Under the pieces are notes generated by a model that worked only from the letters and a program-made list of their open reading frames with translations, did not search any database and was not told the DNA's origin. From positions 3,226,501-3,290,500 of the forward strand of contig JAJFZO010000747.1 of the NCBI GenBank assembly GCA_021397835.1: DNA of 64,000 bases, in the 5' to 3' direction. Both the position numbers and the translations under genes were made by a program. Shown piece by piece: positions 24,279 to 38,700 of the stretch (the first letter of the stretch is position 1; each line of letters starts with the position of its first letter). Origin of the DNA: Moringa oleifera (lineage: Eukaryota > Streptophyta > Magnoliopsida > Brassicales > Moringaceae).

Positions 24279-24801
24279 AAGTAAATATCATTTAAAATCT
24301 TGAAGTTTTAACCTTTCTCTCCAGTCAAACCCTAACTTTTAGAATGTATTCAAATAATTCCTAATTTATTGATTTTGTTCAAATTAAATTTTGACTCAAA
24401 ATGATTATGAAAAACTAATGTTTTTTTCATTATTAAAAATGTCTAAAAATGACTCAAATAGATTTTATAATTTATTTGATTTTATCCTTTAAATTTAAAA
24501 ATTTTTTAACTATCAACTATTTTTTATGAATTTTTGAAATTTTTGATAGTATATTTTTTAAAAAAATATTTTTAGTAATTAAAAAATTTTAAACTTTTTT
24601 ATAATGATAGCTTAAATATTTTATTACATCTATAAAAAATTATAAAATATCTCTAATTTGAATATCTTAAATATTTAAATTTTTCAATAGGATTCAATTT
24701 GGATAAAATTAAAATACTAAGATTTGTTTAGATATATTTTGAAAATAAAGATTTGATTGGAAAGATAGGATAAAATTCAAGTTTTTAAATGATATTTACC
24801 C
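24279..24801. mobile_element. AT-rich non-autonomous TIR element, family copy 3 (best of the AT-rich type)
   Basis: The left end reads GTAAATATCATTTAAAATCT and the right end, reverse-complemented, GGGTAAATATCATTTAAAAA. The inverted repeats extend about 110 bp with moderate mismatch; blocks such as CTTTCTCTCCAGTCAAA and CTATCTTTCCAATCAAA align. The interior is AT-rich and non-coding and shares its order of motifs with 9397-9925. A 9-bp target duplication is not convincing here. Confidence 0.7.
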
Positions 24802-24814
24802 CAAAATAATATAT

Positions 24815-25980
24815 CTATTAAGACTTAAAAATGAAAGATGTAACAATTATAAATATATGATATAAAAATAATAAAATTTATTAATTGAATATTATAAAAC
24901 AAACAACACAAAGCCAGTTTTATTAATTAGGTATTTAAAATATTATAAAATTTTAATTGTAATGACTAAAACTTAAAAATATAAGATATAATGATTAATG
25001 TTAATTACATCAATGAGATATGCATTTTATTCATAATTTCAAATTTAGACCTGTAAAAAAATTATATTTATTTGACACTAATATTTTTGTTAGATTTAAT
25101 ATTTTTATTTATAATTTTTGTTAATATTAATGATTTTATGTACACACGTGATGTATATTCGACTTTTACTTTTGCAATTATCAATATACTCTTTTAAAAT
25201 ATTATTAAAATAAAAAATATATATTTTTTTATTAAACTTAATAAGAACATATTAACATATAAATATTTAAATAAAATAAAAAATATTTTATTTGTTTTGA
25301 TAGTGTTTAAAAAGATATTAAAGTAATTACATAAATAAAAGTTATATACACATTATTTATGTATACAAAATTATTAATATTAATAAAAATTATATATAAA
25401 AATCCTCATAGAGAATTCAACGAAAACGTAAGTTTTAAATAAATATTATTTTTTTATAAATTTTAATTTAAGACTATAAACAAAACACAAGTCTTACTCA
25501 TGTGATTAATCTTAATAATTATAAATAAATAATATAAAAATAATAAAAATTTTAATTTTATTGAGTAATAAAACAAACAATCTACATCTAATTTTATTAA
25601 TTGGGTGCTAAAATATTATAAAATTTTAATTTCATTCACTAAGACTTAAAAATTTAAGATATATAAATAAATAATATTAAAAATAATCATAATATCAATT
25701 TTATTAATTGAGTATTATAAAACAAACAATATATATCTACTTTTATTAATTGAATACTAAAATATTATAAAATTTTAATTTCATTCATTAAGCTTAAAAA
25801 TTTAAGATATAATAACTATAAATAAACAATATTAAAAATAATTATGATATCAGTTTTAATAATTAAGTATTATAAAACAAACAACTTAAATATATTTTTA
25901 TTAATTCAATATTAAATAATTATTATAATTCTAATTATTTCCATTAAGATTTGAAAATCTAAGATAACAATCATAATATC
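24815..25980. repeat. Tandem array of about 150-bp AT-rich units plus one detached copy
   Basis: A unit containing ATTATAAAACAAACAA followed by TTTTATTAATTG and TTAAAAATTTAAGATATA recurs with the ACAAACAA core at 25573, 25722 and 25877, giving periods of 149 and 155 bp. A related copy has its core at 24899, just right of the TIR element. No coding potential. Confidence 0.75.
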
Positions 25981-28900
25981 TAAATTATTCATTTTTCATC
26001 TCCATATCGCTTTTATGTATTTCACTCAAATATAAACAAAAATATATCAATAATTTTTTTACTATTTTCTTAATCATCTTGTATTTCAAAAATCACGTGA
26101 AAATAGCTCAAGAATGCAAGCATCAATTAAAGAAAATAAAGTTATAAGTTGTGGATCTGTCTTATTGATGGCGTGCTTGCACGATGAACTTAGGCGATGT
26201 GTTGGACAGACCGACGACGAGTTGACGAAGGGTATATCCTAGTAAGACACAAGATAATGTACCTAAAATGAGTACAACTCAAAGCTCACAAGGAGAGAGA
26301 GAGAGAATGCATATAAGAGGTGGGTCAATCTTTTTTGATAGTTTTTGAAGAATTATAAAAAAATATAAATCAAAACCTTTTCTTGATAGTTTTTGAATAA
26401 CCATTAATTTTTTTTAAACATCTAAAAAAATGATCGTTTATTCAAAAAATGTCATCTTTAATTTTGAATTATATTTTTAATTTTTTTTATAAAATTGTCA
26501 TCTATTTAATATTATTAAATATTTATTTTCTTATAACATATCTTGTTCACTTTGCCTAAAACAATTAATGCAACTAGAAACACATATTGAGATGTCTAAT
26601 GAGAGTTTGGTCCACAATCCATTTTCAAATGTTGTGGTCCATTAATTTTTGAGTACCGCTACGTGGTTTATTTAAGACCAATAATAGTTCAATTTGTATA
26701 TACTTGTTTTTTTAATTATTAATATTATTTTTAAGAAAATAATTATTTTTATAATATATTATATTATAGTAAAATATAATAAATAAAATTTATAGAATAT
26801 TTAAATATTTATTTATTGTTATCTAATAAAAATTAATATTTAAAAAATGAAAAACCAAACCTTAACTTATTAATTTGATTTAAAATAGATTTACATTCAA
26901 ACGGATATAAAAATTAATGATATTTTCATAGTTAAAATATTTCAAAAATAATTTGAATAAATTATAAATTATATTTTTAGTTCAACTCTTAAATTTGAAT
27001 AATTTTTGAGTTACAATATTTTTTAAAATGAATTTTCAAATATTGCCAATATAAATTTTTTAAGATATTCATTTTTAATATTAAATGCCTATTTTTTGTA
27101 ATAGTAACTTAAATGTTTTTATATATAAAAACTTTTAAATCAAAATTTGTTATTCAATATTTTTAATTTTTTAAATTTTTATTATAAAATTTAATTTAAT
27201 CTAAATTGATAAATTTGGATTCGATTGATAACTTTTGAACATCAATATAAAGCAAATGTTAAAATTTTATATAATATTTATTTAATAAATAAATTATGTG
27301 TATTTATATACACTTGATTACTATCACATAATAATCATTATGTGAAGACTGATTTTGTTTCAGTTTTATAAGCCTTAAGATTCTATTTTAGTATTAGCAT
27401 TGAAATGCTAAGAGATATAAGTATATAAAATAATAGAATGGTTTTACTTATTAAAAAAATGTAGAAGTACTTAGTATGTCCATTACAATTAATTTATCTA
27501 CTAATGAGCAAGATTAAGATTCATATTAAAATCCTAAGCTTTTTTTCTCCAGGGGACAGGGACTGACTACACTAGCCAATTAATTAAACCCCATATATTA
27601 CATAGATTCTAATACATGGGAAAAAATGTGTAAGGATGTATTATCTTAACCATGCATAAACTATAATAGGTGTAATGAGTTAAACAAAGTTTTTAAGAGT
27701 TCGATTATCTCCCATGATGATTTTTTTAGTATTTAAATGAATATTAATAACATTAATGATATTTATAATAAATTAAAATTTTATGTTAATTTAATTTATA
27801 TTGAACTTAATAATATTAATACATAATAATTTAATAATATAAATAGTTATAGTTTTTTATTTATTTTTTATATTGTATATTAAAATATAAAAACGATTTT
27901 AATTTTTTATTCAAAATATAAATATAAATTAATAAATAATTTTTTATTTTAATTTTATATATTATTAAAAATTTGCACAAACTTCAATAGTAATTAATTT
28001 GGGACCTTCAAGGTCGACATGAGTACACCTTTTAAGGTTTAGCATTGAAACACGAACTTATGTCTTAGGTTTTGAATTAAATCCTTCCTAACTTTGCTTA
28101 TTTAATTGGAACCTTAGCACAAGGGCTTCGTATTGTCTTTGGAGTGTGTGCATCGGTGAATTGTTTAGCACAAGAGGAGAATATATGTATGCAATAATAC
28201 AAAAAAGTGGGTGTGGCACCAAAAGACTTTCTTGAGGAAATTTTGAGAATTTATTAATTTCATTTCTTTTTATTACTTATTTCTTTGCTCTAAGGATCCT
28301 CAAGGAAATCATGAGTTTAACGTGATTTAATAAAGATCTATAATATAAGATTTAATTAGCTTTTGATTTGATCTGATGAGTTTCAATGTGATCTAAATTT
28401 GATTAAATTAGTTGATTTGAAAATGAGGTCGACGAAATCGCCAAATTTTAAATTAATCGGCTTATTGAGTTGATTTTGATAGGTTAATAAAGTATGTTTT
28501 ATGCTTTAATTGGCACCTTTGATAGTCTGAAGAGTTTTTGTTTTAAAATACAAAAATTTGAATATTTGATATTTATATTTTAGAAAAAAGACGTCATTTA
28601 TCCAATAAAACATATAAATCTGGTAAGTTAAAAAATCATCATTTTTTTTAAAGCTTTGCTTAATCCCACTTATTGCTGAGGGTAATTCTCATTTATCACT
28701 TGAATGAATTCTTGATTTGGGCTTGGCATTTGAGGTATAGGAATGGGAAAAAGTATGCTGAGAGGCTGCAGTATTGGGTCAACTGGTCTTAAGCCAACTC
28801 ACAATATGGGTTCTGGTCTAGTCCACAAATTCAACATTGTACCTCTTACAAATTGGGAGTGACTAGAGATTTGTTTTAGAAGATTTATTTCTGATTTAAT

Positions 28901-29290
28901 ATGTGAATATAAAAAAAAAATTTGATTGTATTTTTTTACATAAATTATTTTTAATTCTTATAAATTAAAAATACAAAATAACAAGAAATAAAATCATTGA
29001 GCGAGCTCTAAATGAATGTACACGTTTTTTTTTTTTTTTGTTTTTATTAGTTTTTTATTTTTTCTTATAAACCAAACGTATAACCTTATCAATATTTTCT
29101 TGGTTTAATATAGTGTAATTTAATCAAGATCACAGTGTTTTTGGTAAAAGTAACCAAATCATCATGTTAATTAGTCTATAACTTAATGATAACATTTTAT
29201 AATAATGATATTAAATTACATTGATTATCAAATTATTTTTTTGTCCTAATATGAATTTAATGTCAAGCATTATCCACAATAAGTGAAGAA

Positions 29291-29324
<34 letters not shown>

Positions 29325-31780
29325 CCATAGTGATCTGACTATCCATGAATATTGGGTTCCAAAAATATGTGTCGCTCTGCAAGCATAATATTTGACAAAA
29401 ACTCTTATACAAAAACCGACAACTTGAGATAGTATTTAAGTTATTTTAACTAAATAATCAGATAAATAACAAACTAAAATAAATTTATAATAACCTATAA
29501 CACATAAATGTAAAATGGTACTTTTGTTAAATTGAGGTTAGAGTTTGACTTTATATTTTTAAGGCAAAATCATCTTTCAATTGATGCTAGTAGGTTGATG
29601 ATAAATGACTAACATGATACTACGATTTCTTCTTGTGAAAGCAGTACTTTAATTTATAAGAACAACAAATCATTTTATGGTTATTATCTCTCATAAAACA
29701 AATATTTATTTTTAATAAAAAATAAATTAATTTACATGATTGAAATGATTATAAAAGAAATTTTTTATGAATGTCAAAAGATAATTTTGAAGGATTGTAT
29801 TTTTTTAAAAAGATACATTCGAAAAAAAAGATGAATTATTAATAAAAGATACATTTTTATTTAAAAAATTTATGTATTTTTTTATTGAAACAATTTTTTT
29901 TTGAAATTTTCTTTTTCAACGCATCTAAATAGTGTATATGCATTCGGCCTTATGGAGTCCGTGACAAAATGTGACCACGTAAGTACATTGTCCAAATTGT
30001 AATGATAGATAAGACATGAAGTTTCTATTTATGTTCTTGTCCATGTAATGCCAAAACTTATGAAGAAGTTCTCATAATTAATCTCTTAATTTCATCAATA
30101 ACTCTCGCAGCTTACTAAGAACAAAAAAATTTGAATTTGTTGCCATTCCATATAGTACTCTATTCCGCATACATTTTGGAAATTTCTAAAGAAAAATTAA
30201 ACCGAGCTTAAAAAATTAAGGGTGGCTTAAGCCTCGATTTAATTTATTTGAGTGTTCGAGTAAAGATCTTGGTCTTGATTGGTTTTTTAATTGAATTTAG
30301 TTTTTTGAGCAATTCAACCTAAATCTAAACAAGAAGAAATTATAGATTTGGTTGATTAATTTGTTTCATGATTTTCTAAAGTGGAATTAATGTTCATAAT
30401 ATAATGCAAATATATATAAAAAATAAAAAAGAAAATAAGGTTGATTCAAATTATATATCTTAATTCACATGATTAAAAAAGGTTTGATAAGCATTTTTTT
30501 TATTATTTGTTAATGGTTTAGGTGTTGTTTATGATTTGATGTGAAAATGATTGGATAAAGATAGGCACTCCAATAAGATTAGGGTATGTACACTTATCAT
30601 GAGAAATGTATTATGTACATAGAATTTAAAATATTTAATGTTATTATCAGCACATTTGCGTTTTAATCATAAATATAGTAAAAGTATTAATTATTATTTG
30701 ATTTTAATTTGATTTTTATTTTATAAAAATTATCAATGTTAAAAATAAAAGATGATGATAAAAATTATTTGATGCATATTATTAATTTTAGAATTTTAAA
30801 TAAATGATATTTAGTAATTATCAATGAGCTAAATGATTATATTTCGTGTTGTTTATAAAATATTAAGATAAAATTTGACTTCCGAATTCTAGCATGAGAA
30901 ATTAAATTACAAATTTTTAGAATTTTCATAAACAATTTCTCACAAAACATAAAGAACTTATATAAAATATAATTTTTTATGGCATAAAAAAGCTTTTTTT
31001 TTTTTTAAAGTAAAACACCGTTCGACTTACCCTAAGTTTCTAAGATTGTTATGTTTATGCTCAAAAACCTAATTAACATATGTTTGATTATTAATAATAT
31101 TTGATTAATAAATAAGTTAAAACAATATAAATCATGTTATAAATGTATCTTAGTAACAAGGATTAATGAAAAAATACAAGTAAAAATGAGATAATTTTTA
31201 AGAAATTTAACCAAATATAAAAATTTAATTCACCGGAAAATCTAACATAAGATTCTTATGATGAACCAAACATGGAAATCTATTTATTTCGAGCATTTAA
31301 TTTCCAAATATAAATTGTTTGAAAATCTAAAAAATAAATTATAATTATTGAGATGTCAAAGTGAACAATATCTATAATGTTGTACAAATTAAGACAACAA
31401 GATGTTCATATTCATAAGATAAAAATTAATCATAAATATTTATTAAACATTATTATTAAAAAATATTATTTCAAAAATAAATTGAGTATATTACCAAGAT
31501 TTCTAAACGTTACAAATTTATGTTTTAGATTTTGAAAATTTAATTTTATATAATAAATTTAATGTATACTTTGAAATAATCGTCAAAATGATTAATCCTC
31601 ATAATGGTTAAAACTAGTGCAGTGTTGTTTTGCATATATAAATGAATTATTATTAATTTTAATGCTTTTTGTTTAACAATCTGATTATATTTTAAGAAGT
31701 AAATTTGGTATTAAAAGAAAATCTCATAAATGTTTTTTTTTTTGATAATCTGATAATGTTGGTAGTTAAAAACAAAAATG
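25981..31780. other. Long AT-rich intergenic stretch
   Basis: Mostly low-complexity AT-rich DNA. Three things stand out: a more GC-rich patch at about 26150-26260; a weak further relative of the TIR family at about 26830-27290; and an (AT)n tract at about 29294-29317. Between 28000 and 28800 composition is more ordinary, but no open frame is informative. I see no gene. Confidence 0.5.
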
Positions 31781-31899
31781 ATTAAATTATAAGATAATAA
31801 TTTATCAATAATTCAGGAAAATTGAAAGTCTCTGTGGGTCGAATTTCAAAGAAGGAAAAGAGAAAAAAAATCTTGAAAATAGAAGCCCAACGAGAGCGC

Positions 31900-32280
31900 A
31901 AAAGGAAATACTTGTCATTAACGAGGCACTGCAAGGTCCACAGCTTGATGTCACGTAGCCAATCAAAAAATAAAAATAAAAATAAAATCGCAGAGGTATT
32001 TACCAAACATCGGCCTTGCAATTGCATGCTCCTCTCCACTGTGTCTGCTTTTCAGGCCCCTAGCCCCCAACTTCTCTCCGTAATATTGTTGTGTAATCTC
32101 CATCTTTTTCTACTTTGTTTTCTAATTCTAAAAATCTTGCTAAGATCTTTGGGTACCCAGTTCTCTAATCTTATCATTTCGCAATTTCATTTGGAAGTGG
32201 AATTATCTGCTTGCTTGGTTTTCACTTTTACTTTATTAAACAAATCTGCATGTCAGATTCTACCGGCGGATTCCCCTAGA
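31900..32280 (+). promoter_or_regulatory. Candidate promoter and first untranslated exon of the SnRK1 beta-3 gene
   Basis: Composition shifts sharply here from AT-rich to ordinary genic. GTCACGTAGCCAATC near 31951-31966 combines an ACGT core and a CCAAT box. A transcript starting near 32030 would run to a donor CTAGA/GTAAGAG at 32280-32281. No long coding frame of a known family is seen. Linking it to the coding exons at 39259 rests on strand, splice motifs and the absence of another candidate gene. Confidence 0.45.
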
Positions 32281-32638
32281 GTAAGAGTCTCTTGCTTTGG
32301 TTCTCGACAACCATGCTTATTCTTTTTTTGTTTTCACTTTAAAGCTAGTTTTTTTTTTTTCATTATTATCATTTATGAGTATTTTGTGCGTTTTCATCAT
32401 CTGGGTTATTTCTCTCATACATTGGAATCCTGTCTTGGGAATCTTTGTATTGAACTGACCTTTTTGTTTTTTCCCTGAAGTTTTGGTTTTGGAATGAAAC
32501 TAATCTCTCTTCTTGCTTCAAATTTTTTTGAGGAGTTTGCTTGAAATCAGTAGGTTTTAGATAGTTGGCTGCTTTTGTTTCGCCGAATTATTTGATGGGT
32601 GGATTCTGATTTCTTCTGGGTATGCTTGGTTTTCGCAG

Positions 32639-32765
32639 ATAAGGTTGGAATCAGCCAAACTTTGCCTAATTTTTGATTGATTAGTGTGAAAATCAGCTTC
32701 AAGAAGAGAGTGACACTAATATCTGCGTGTTAGTAACTCAAGCGACTGGGCCTTTGCTCAATCAG
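32639..32765 (+). other. Candidate 5' UTR exon 2 of the SnRK1 beta-3 gene
   Basis: It is bounded by an acceptor TTTTCGCAG ending at 32638 and a donor AATCAG/GTCAGT at 32766. The enclosed sequence has stops in several frames and no protein similarity, as expected of a leader exon. Confidence 0.45.
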
Positions 32766-35700
32766 GTCAGTTATTTTCTTTAAAGTTTAATTTCCAGGGC
32801 ATTGTACTTTAGTATGTGTATACACATAGAGATAAATAGGTTTCAGTTGATTTATTTTCGTATATCTTTTGCATGTTGGTAATTTGAGTTTGTAATTGCT
32901 AGTATATTTTTTTTCTGACTTTGTAGTTGCTGGTAATTTTAGGAAAACTTCTATTTTTGTTTTTGAGAAGAATTCTAGTTTATTATGGTTCTTTTTTGAT
33001 GTTATAAAGGTTCTTATGCATGCATTTGAAAGAAATTTCCTTACTGATTGTTGCCAAGTTTGGACAGTCATTGAATTCCCATGGCGGGGAGGATGATGAG
33101 AGTGACAGTCACAGATAGTTTACCCTGAGGTTCTCTTCCCTGTTATGGTTTGATACTTCCAGAAGTATGTGTGGTTTGGTTGTGAATTAGGCTGAAGTAG
33201 AGAGCTTGAAGTGAGCCATTTGTATAAACAATTCTGCAACTTCTGTTTTGGTTTTTGTTTTCTTTCCTTGATTTTGTATGAATGGAGGATTTGGGGAATG
33301 ATGACATTCAGGCACTGTAGTTCGTGATTTTTGTTTAAATTGAGCACCCTATATCCCTCAGACCATGTTCGTCCTGCTAGAATTTGAAACAATTTTGGTG
33401 ACTTGTTTTGCCTTTATAGAGAGTAGCACCAAAGAAAATATGAAGATGCATTTTCTGCCATCGTGTGCATTTCACCTACTTCATTTGTTATTTTTATCAT
33501 ATGATTCTAACAACCATCAGATGCGTGTTCGGTATTTGTATAATTAATAATGCAATAAATTATCCAGAACTAGAGTATGGCTAAATCAGTTTGTAATATC
33601 TTTCTTGTAGGCAACTATGTGGTGCGGGGTTTTTATGTTATCTTCAAGTGGTTGAAATTACATGCCTTAAACATTTCAGTTTAGTTGTTTTCTTTAGTAA
33701 TAGTACAAAAGTAAGTTTGCCTTCATGCTACTTGCAACAACAAGAGCATTCACCTCAAGTTTTAGTTGAACTCTTCTTTCCACATGACCTTTTTCTTAAC
33801 AGTTTGCCGACATATTTGTCTAAAAGTAAAGTGCAGCCTTCACCTGAAATGTTTTCTATTTAACCTTATTGCCTTGATATGAAGCTCATCCATTGAATGC
33901 TACAGTTTTTCTGTTTTGAGCTTCCTGTTTTTGCTTTGATTTGTTATCCATTTATTATCCTTCAAGTGCTTTTTTTTTTTTTTTTTTGCTTTGCTTACAA
34001 TCTCAACACCCGAAAGGCCCCTACTACAACTTTTTCATGACAAGATCCGGTTATAACTAAATGAATGAAGATATGCCTTTTCAAATGAATGCATTTTAGG
34101 ACATTAAAAATGCTCTGCAATTCAATGGTAAGAAGGTAAACTTTCCATGCCGTGCCTTCTGTAGTAATTGAACATGGATTCATTGGTGAAATGAAAACGT
34201 AGCCTTGTACTGCACAACTGGCAGGCCTTTGACCTTGTATTTATGCATCATCTTCTGTTATCTCATATGGAAACATCTAGAAACACATCTGATGCTTTCC
34301 ATATGAAGGTAATCTCGACATGCTGATCTGCATAAATGTTTAAATTCTTCAATAATCAAATTCTTTGACCTTTCAATTGTCAACTCTTCTTTTACTTATA
34401 GACTTGTGCACTTGCTGATACTTTTTCTTAAAAAATGGTTCCGTTGAAGTGTACTGGGGTTCTGTTTTAAGTCCACTGGCATTCTATTTTAAGTTGTATT
34501 CAGGCTCATCACATAAGGGGGTTTCTTGGTTCAGGAATAGTGTCAAAGCCATCCCATATCTGAACTTGATAATGAAGTTCTAAATGATAAAACTTTATGT
34601 CTTCCCTCTTCCTTTTTCTATATTTACTTTTCACTTTCGTCATAAAGAAAAGAGAAAAAGAAAACTACTTATCTATTTTTTATTTAGGGTATATTTTGGA
34701 TCTCCATTCTAGAATATTGAAACGACTTTTGAATTTATATATGTGCTTGAACTTGCATGAATTACTTGAAGTTTCCATAGATACTAACAACTCCATGGAA
34801 AAGTAGGCGTATAACTTAAACCGTTGTTGTAGTATTGAAAGGCTAAATTTCTTTCAAGTACTACCTCTTACTTACTACTTTCCTTGTCTATATGTGTTCT
34901 GCTTTTCTTTTTCTCTCTGTCTCCATTGTGGGTTGGTGGAGGAAGGTTAGAGGTTTCTTTCTATATTTTGGCCCCATTTCTTATCTTGGTTTAATTGTTT
35001 ACGCTGGTCTGTAGTGGATGCTGTATTTGATGAAGTTATCATGAAACAGACTCACCATTTCCCATGCTTTGTTGACTTTAGATCAATTTCCTGGCAGTTT
35101 GAGTTGGTTTAGCTGTTAATGTCTTTCCTTAAAAAATGAATGAAGGTGACACTGGAGCTTAAGGAATACATCAATGAGAATTGGTACATAAGTCAGTGAA
35201 TAGAAAACTTGGGAAAGTAGTGTTTATCCTTTTTTGTTTCTTTTTTTTGGGATAAGAAACAAAATCTACATTATATTAACTATAAGGCACCAAGGGGGTG
35301 CCCCTCATGTACAAAAAGTGAGTTAAATCCTATATGGAAGTGCATATGAATCAATCTATTCTTTAACACACTAAGGGATGTTTCCACCCTTTCAAAAGCC
35401 CTACTGTAGCCAAAAGGTGAGAAGCGGGAGCAATTTTGTAGCTTTCTTCTTCACCCCAGCAGCCCTTATACCTCCCTACACCCTCAATTCTTTTTGCTGC
35501 CACCGATCCCGACATCACCCAAGCTTGCCTCAACAAAGCCAACGCACTCTTCCGAATTTCTCTAGACCACCTACACCAGAGTATTATATGATTAACCGTT
35601 TCTGCTTGTTCTGAGCATAAGAAACACATATTTGGAAGAGTGGATCCCCTTTTCTATAGATTCTCAAGGATTAGAGGTTTACCTCAAGCAGACTCCCATG

Positions 35701-38700
35701 CAAAAAGTGCCACTTTTAGGGGAGCTCCAACCCTCCAAATTAATTTCCAAGGTATTTGATCCATCAATTCTCTTTCTTGGACAACAACAATTTTCTTAAA
35801 GAACTTGACCGAAAATTTTTCTTCTTTATCCTCCCCTTCAAAAGGCCCTATTTTCATTGTTCAAATCTGGTTTAATGTTGTAGATATGCTCTAAACATTG
35901 CCCTACCAGCCCCACTTTCCAATCCTGCACATTCCTTCTAAATGCAATCGCCCATATCCACTCCTTCCTCATGTGGAGATACGTAATCACTTACCAAAGC
36001 TTCCTTGTTACAAGCAAGTTGATATATGTCCGAGAATGCCTCTAAGCGGTTGATAACCACAAATCATGTCAAAATTTGATATTGTTGCCTAACCCAATTT
36101 TGAACCTCACATGTGGTTTGATTATGTCCCATCCTTTATTTATAGCCTTTTCACAACCTGGTTACATAACTTTCCATCCCCAGTAATGTAACCCACCCCC
36201 TTCCATTGCTCCATATTTTGTTACCACCACCCTCCTCCATAGACTTCTTTTTTTCGTCATGAATCTCCATAACCATTTACCTAGAAGTGCTTTGTTAAAT
36301 AAACCAAGAACAAGGCCTCCATTCATTATCGATTGCTTCACAATCTTCCATTTAACAAGATGGTACTTAAACTCATCCCTTAAGCTTCCTCATAAGAATC
36401 ATCTTTACACTTACTCCAACTTCTTTGTTATTATCATAGGTAAAAAGAAACAAAGACATATAGTAAACTAGAAGACTTGAGAGAATGCCTCTAATAAGTG
36501 TTTATCTTGTATTAGTATTGCTGTTTAACATAGTACCTTAAAATAAGGAGATAGAGTCTAACTGCTGTTTAATGGCTCAAATTAGTGATAGACATACATA
36601 AATTACCAAAATAATTAGGCATTAGAGTGGTTATTACTCTTGGTAGAAATTGATTTCATTCTTTTGGAAACAAGAAATGATTTGTTTGATATTTTCCGTG
36701 TTGTCTCTTTCTGAAGACAATGAGTCTTTTGTGACATCTGTGCTGCAAGCTCTTTTTTTCCTCGGAAACAAAAAGCAGTCGGATATGCTTGTTCAAGACT
36801 TCAGCTTGAAGCCAACAATTCATAGATATCATATAGAAAAAGTTGAGGGAAAGAGAGGGGGGGATGAGGGGTGGTTTAGTCAAATCCACACATAGTTATG
36901 TCCTTCCAAATGTTTTGGTGGTTTTGTTTACTTCCTCAATGTGAGGGCTTTGTGTATTTTGGGTTAGTTTGCCGTTATTAAGTTCTAGGCGTTTCTTTCT
37001 GATTGGTTTGAAGAGAATAAATGTGTCCAATAGGCTATATAGGAAAACAGGAAGGGTCAATTACACAAACCTCCTGGCAATTTAAGGTACATTATGTCCT
37101 TGCATAATTGGGAACTCCACTGACTTCCTTTGACTATCCTGGACCAAACTGAATTGATTTATCTGACAAGAAAAGCACATAATAACATTTGCTGTAAACC
37201 CTAAAAACAAAGAGTAAACAAAAATGCTAGAATACTGTCTTAAAGATTCAACAACTAGAACTCATCAATTATAGGCATTCTGCAAAACAAAATTTGTTAT
37301 TTTAAAACAAGTTAAATTTCAAATTAGAAATTTTTTACTAATAAATCGATTTCAAGATTCTAAAATAGAAAATAAATTCTTAAAATTTAATTCTATAGTC
37401 AATCCCAATTAAACTGTGAAGAGGACCCAACAATCATATGGTGTTTGCTAAAAATATCCAGGGACTTGGCAATGCCGTGGGCCTCTGACAGTGCTGCGTC
37501 ATGCATGTGGCATCATTAGTGGCACCGCCGATGCTAGTGCAGCAGCACCACGAATGTCAGATTTGGTGGAATTACCTCCAAATCTGGTTCATTTCTTTTC
37601 CAGATTTGCACAATTTTAGTTTTTTTCTCTCATTTTGATTGTTTAATTTTTGCTGATTAACTCATTTATGTTATATTGCTGTTAATTGAGATTAATATTA
37701 CCAATGAGTTCGCACATAGGCTTGCTCAATTACCAGTTGAAGTTGGGGATTGAAGGGTTTGAGCGACTGCATTGCCTCTGAACATTTGTAATATACTATC
37801 TTTTCCATTTAAAAAAAAAAAGATTACTTCCATTGCCGCAGTTGTGTGAGATTGTTGTGGATGGTTTCTCTTTTGTTTCATTTGCCTTTTGTTTTTCTTT
37901 GGTTATGGTTGTGTAATTTTTTTTTTTACATTTTTGGTTTTTTTGGTTGTTTAATTTCAGAATTTTATTTTTTTAGTAGTGTGATTGTTGTCATTGGTGC
38001 TTCTTAAGGTTCTTTTAGTAATAAGGGTTATAAAAAGTTGTAAATGTTATTTTATGATTATGGATGTTTTCAATGTGTATATGCATATACTCTGCTGGGG
38101 CATCAGCTTTGACTAATTTGGTATCCATTGATTGATGGTTTCTTAATTGAGGGAGGTAAGTGAAATAAACTCCAGAAAATATGAATAAAACGAATGAGGT
38201 AAATGCAAGGAGGTTAATGGAAATTTGTCAGGAAGAACAATAATAATTGTTCTGTCATATTCCTTACTTCTTTTGCATCTTTTTCTGAAGTCTAATTGCT
38301 CATGCCTCATCATCATCAAGCCTGTAACCTGAAATGATTGCGATCATCTTTAATCTTTCCTTTGCTTGACAATGAAAGAACCTTGAAAGTGGAAATGAGG
38401 GGATAAAAAACTGAAAGTAGTCCTTGGCTGATTCAAACTTGGGCAACTGTGTGCAGGTTTGTGATAGAATCCTGCTCGTGACTTGCATACTTCTTTGTTT
38501 TGTTCTGTTTTTGTGCTTCTAGTAAACAAATATTTCTCTCCAGCACTTTTTCAAAATACTCTTTTCCATTTCCAAAACTTCAGAAGTGAAACTGCCAAAT
38601 CAAAATACTTTTCCTCGTCATCTCTTTTAAACAAAAAGCAAAAACGCAAAAGAGAGAAAAAGGTATTAGCGAGCAGGCCGTAGGTGAACCAGTGATATTA

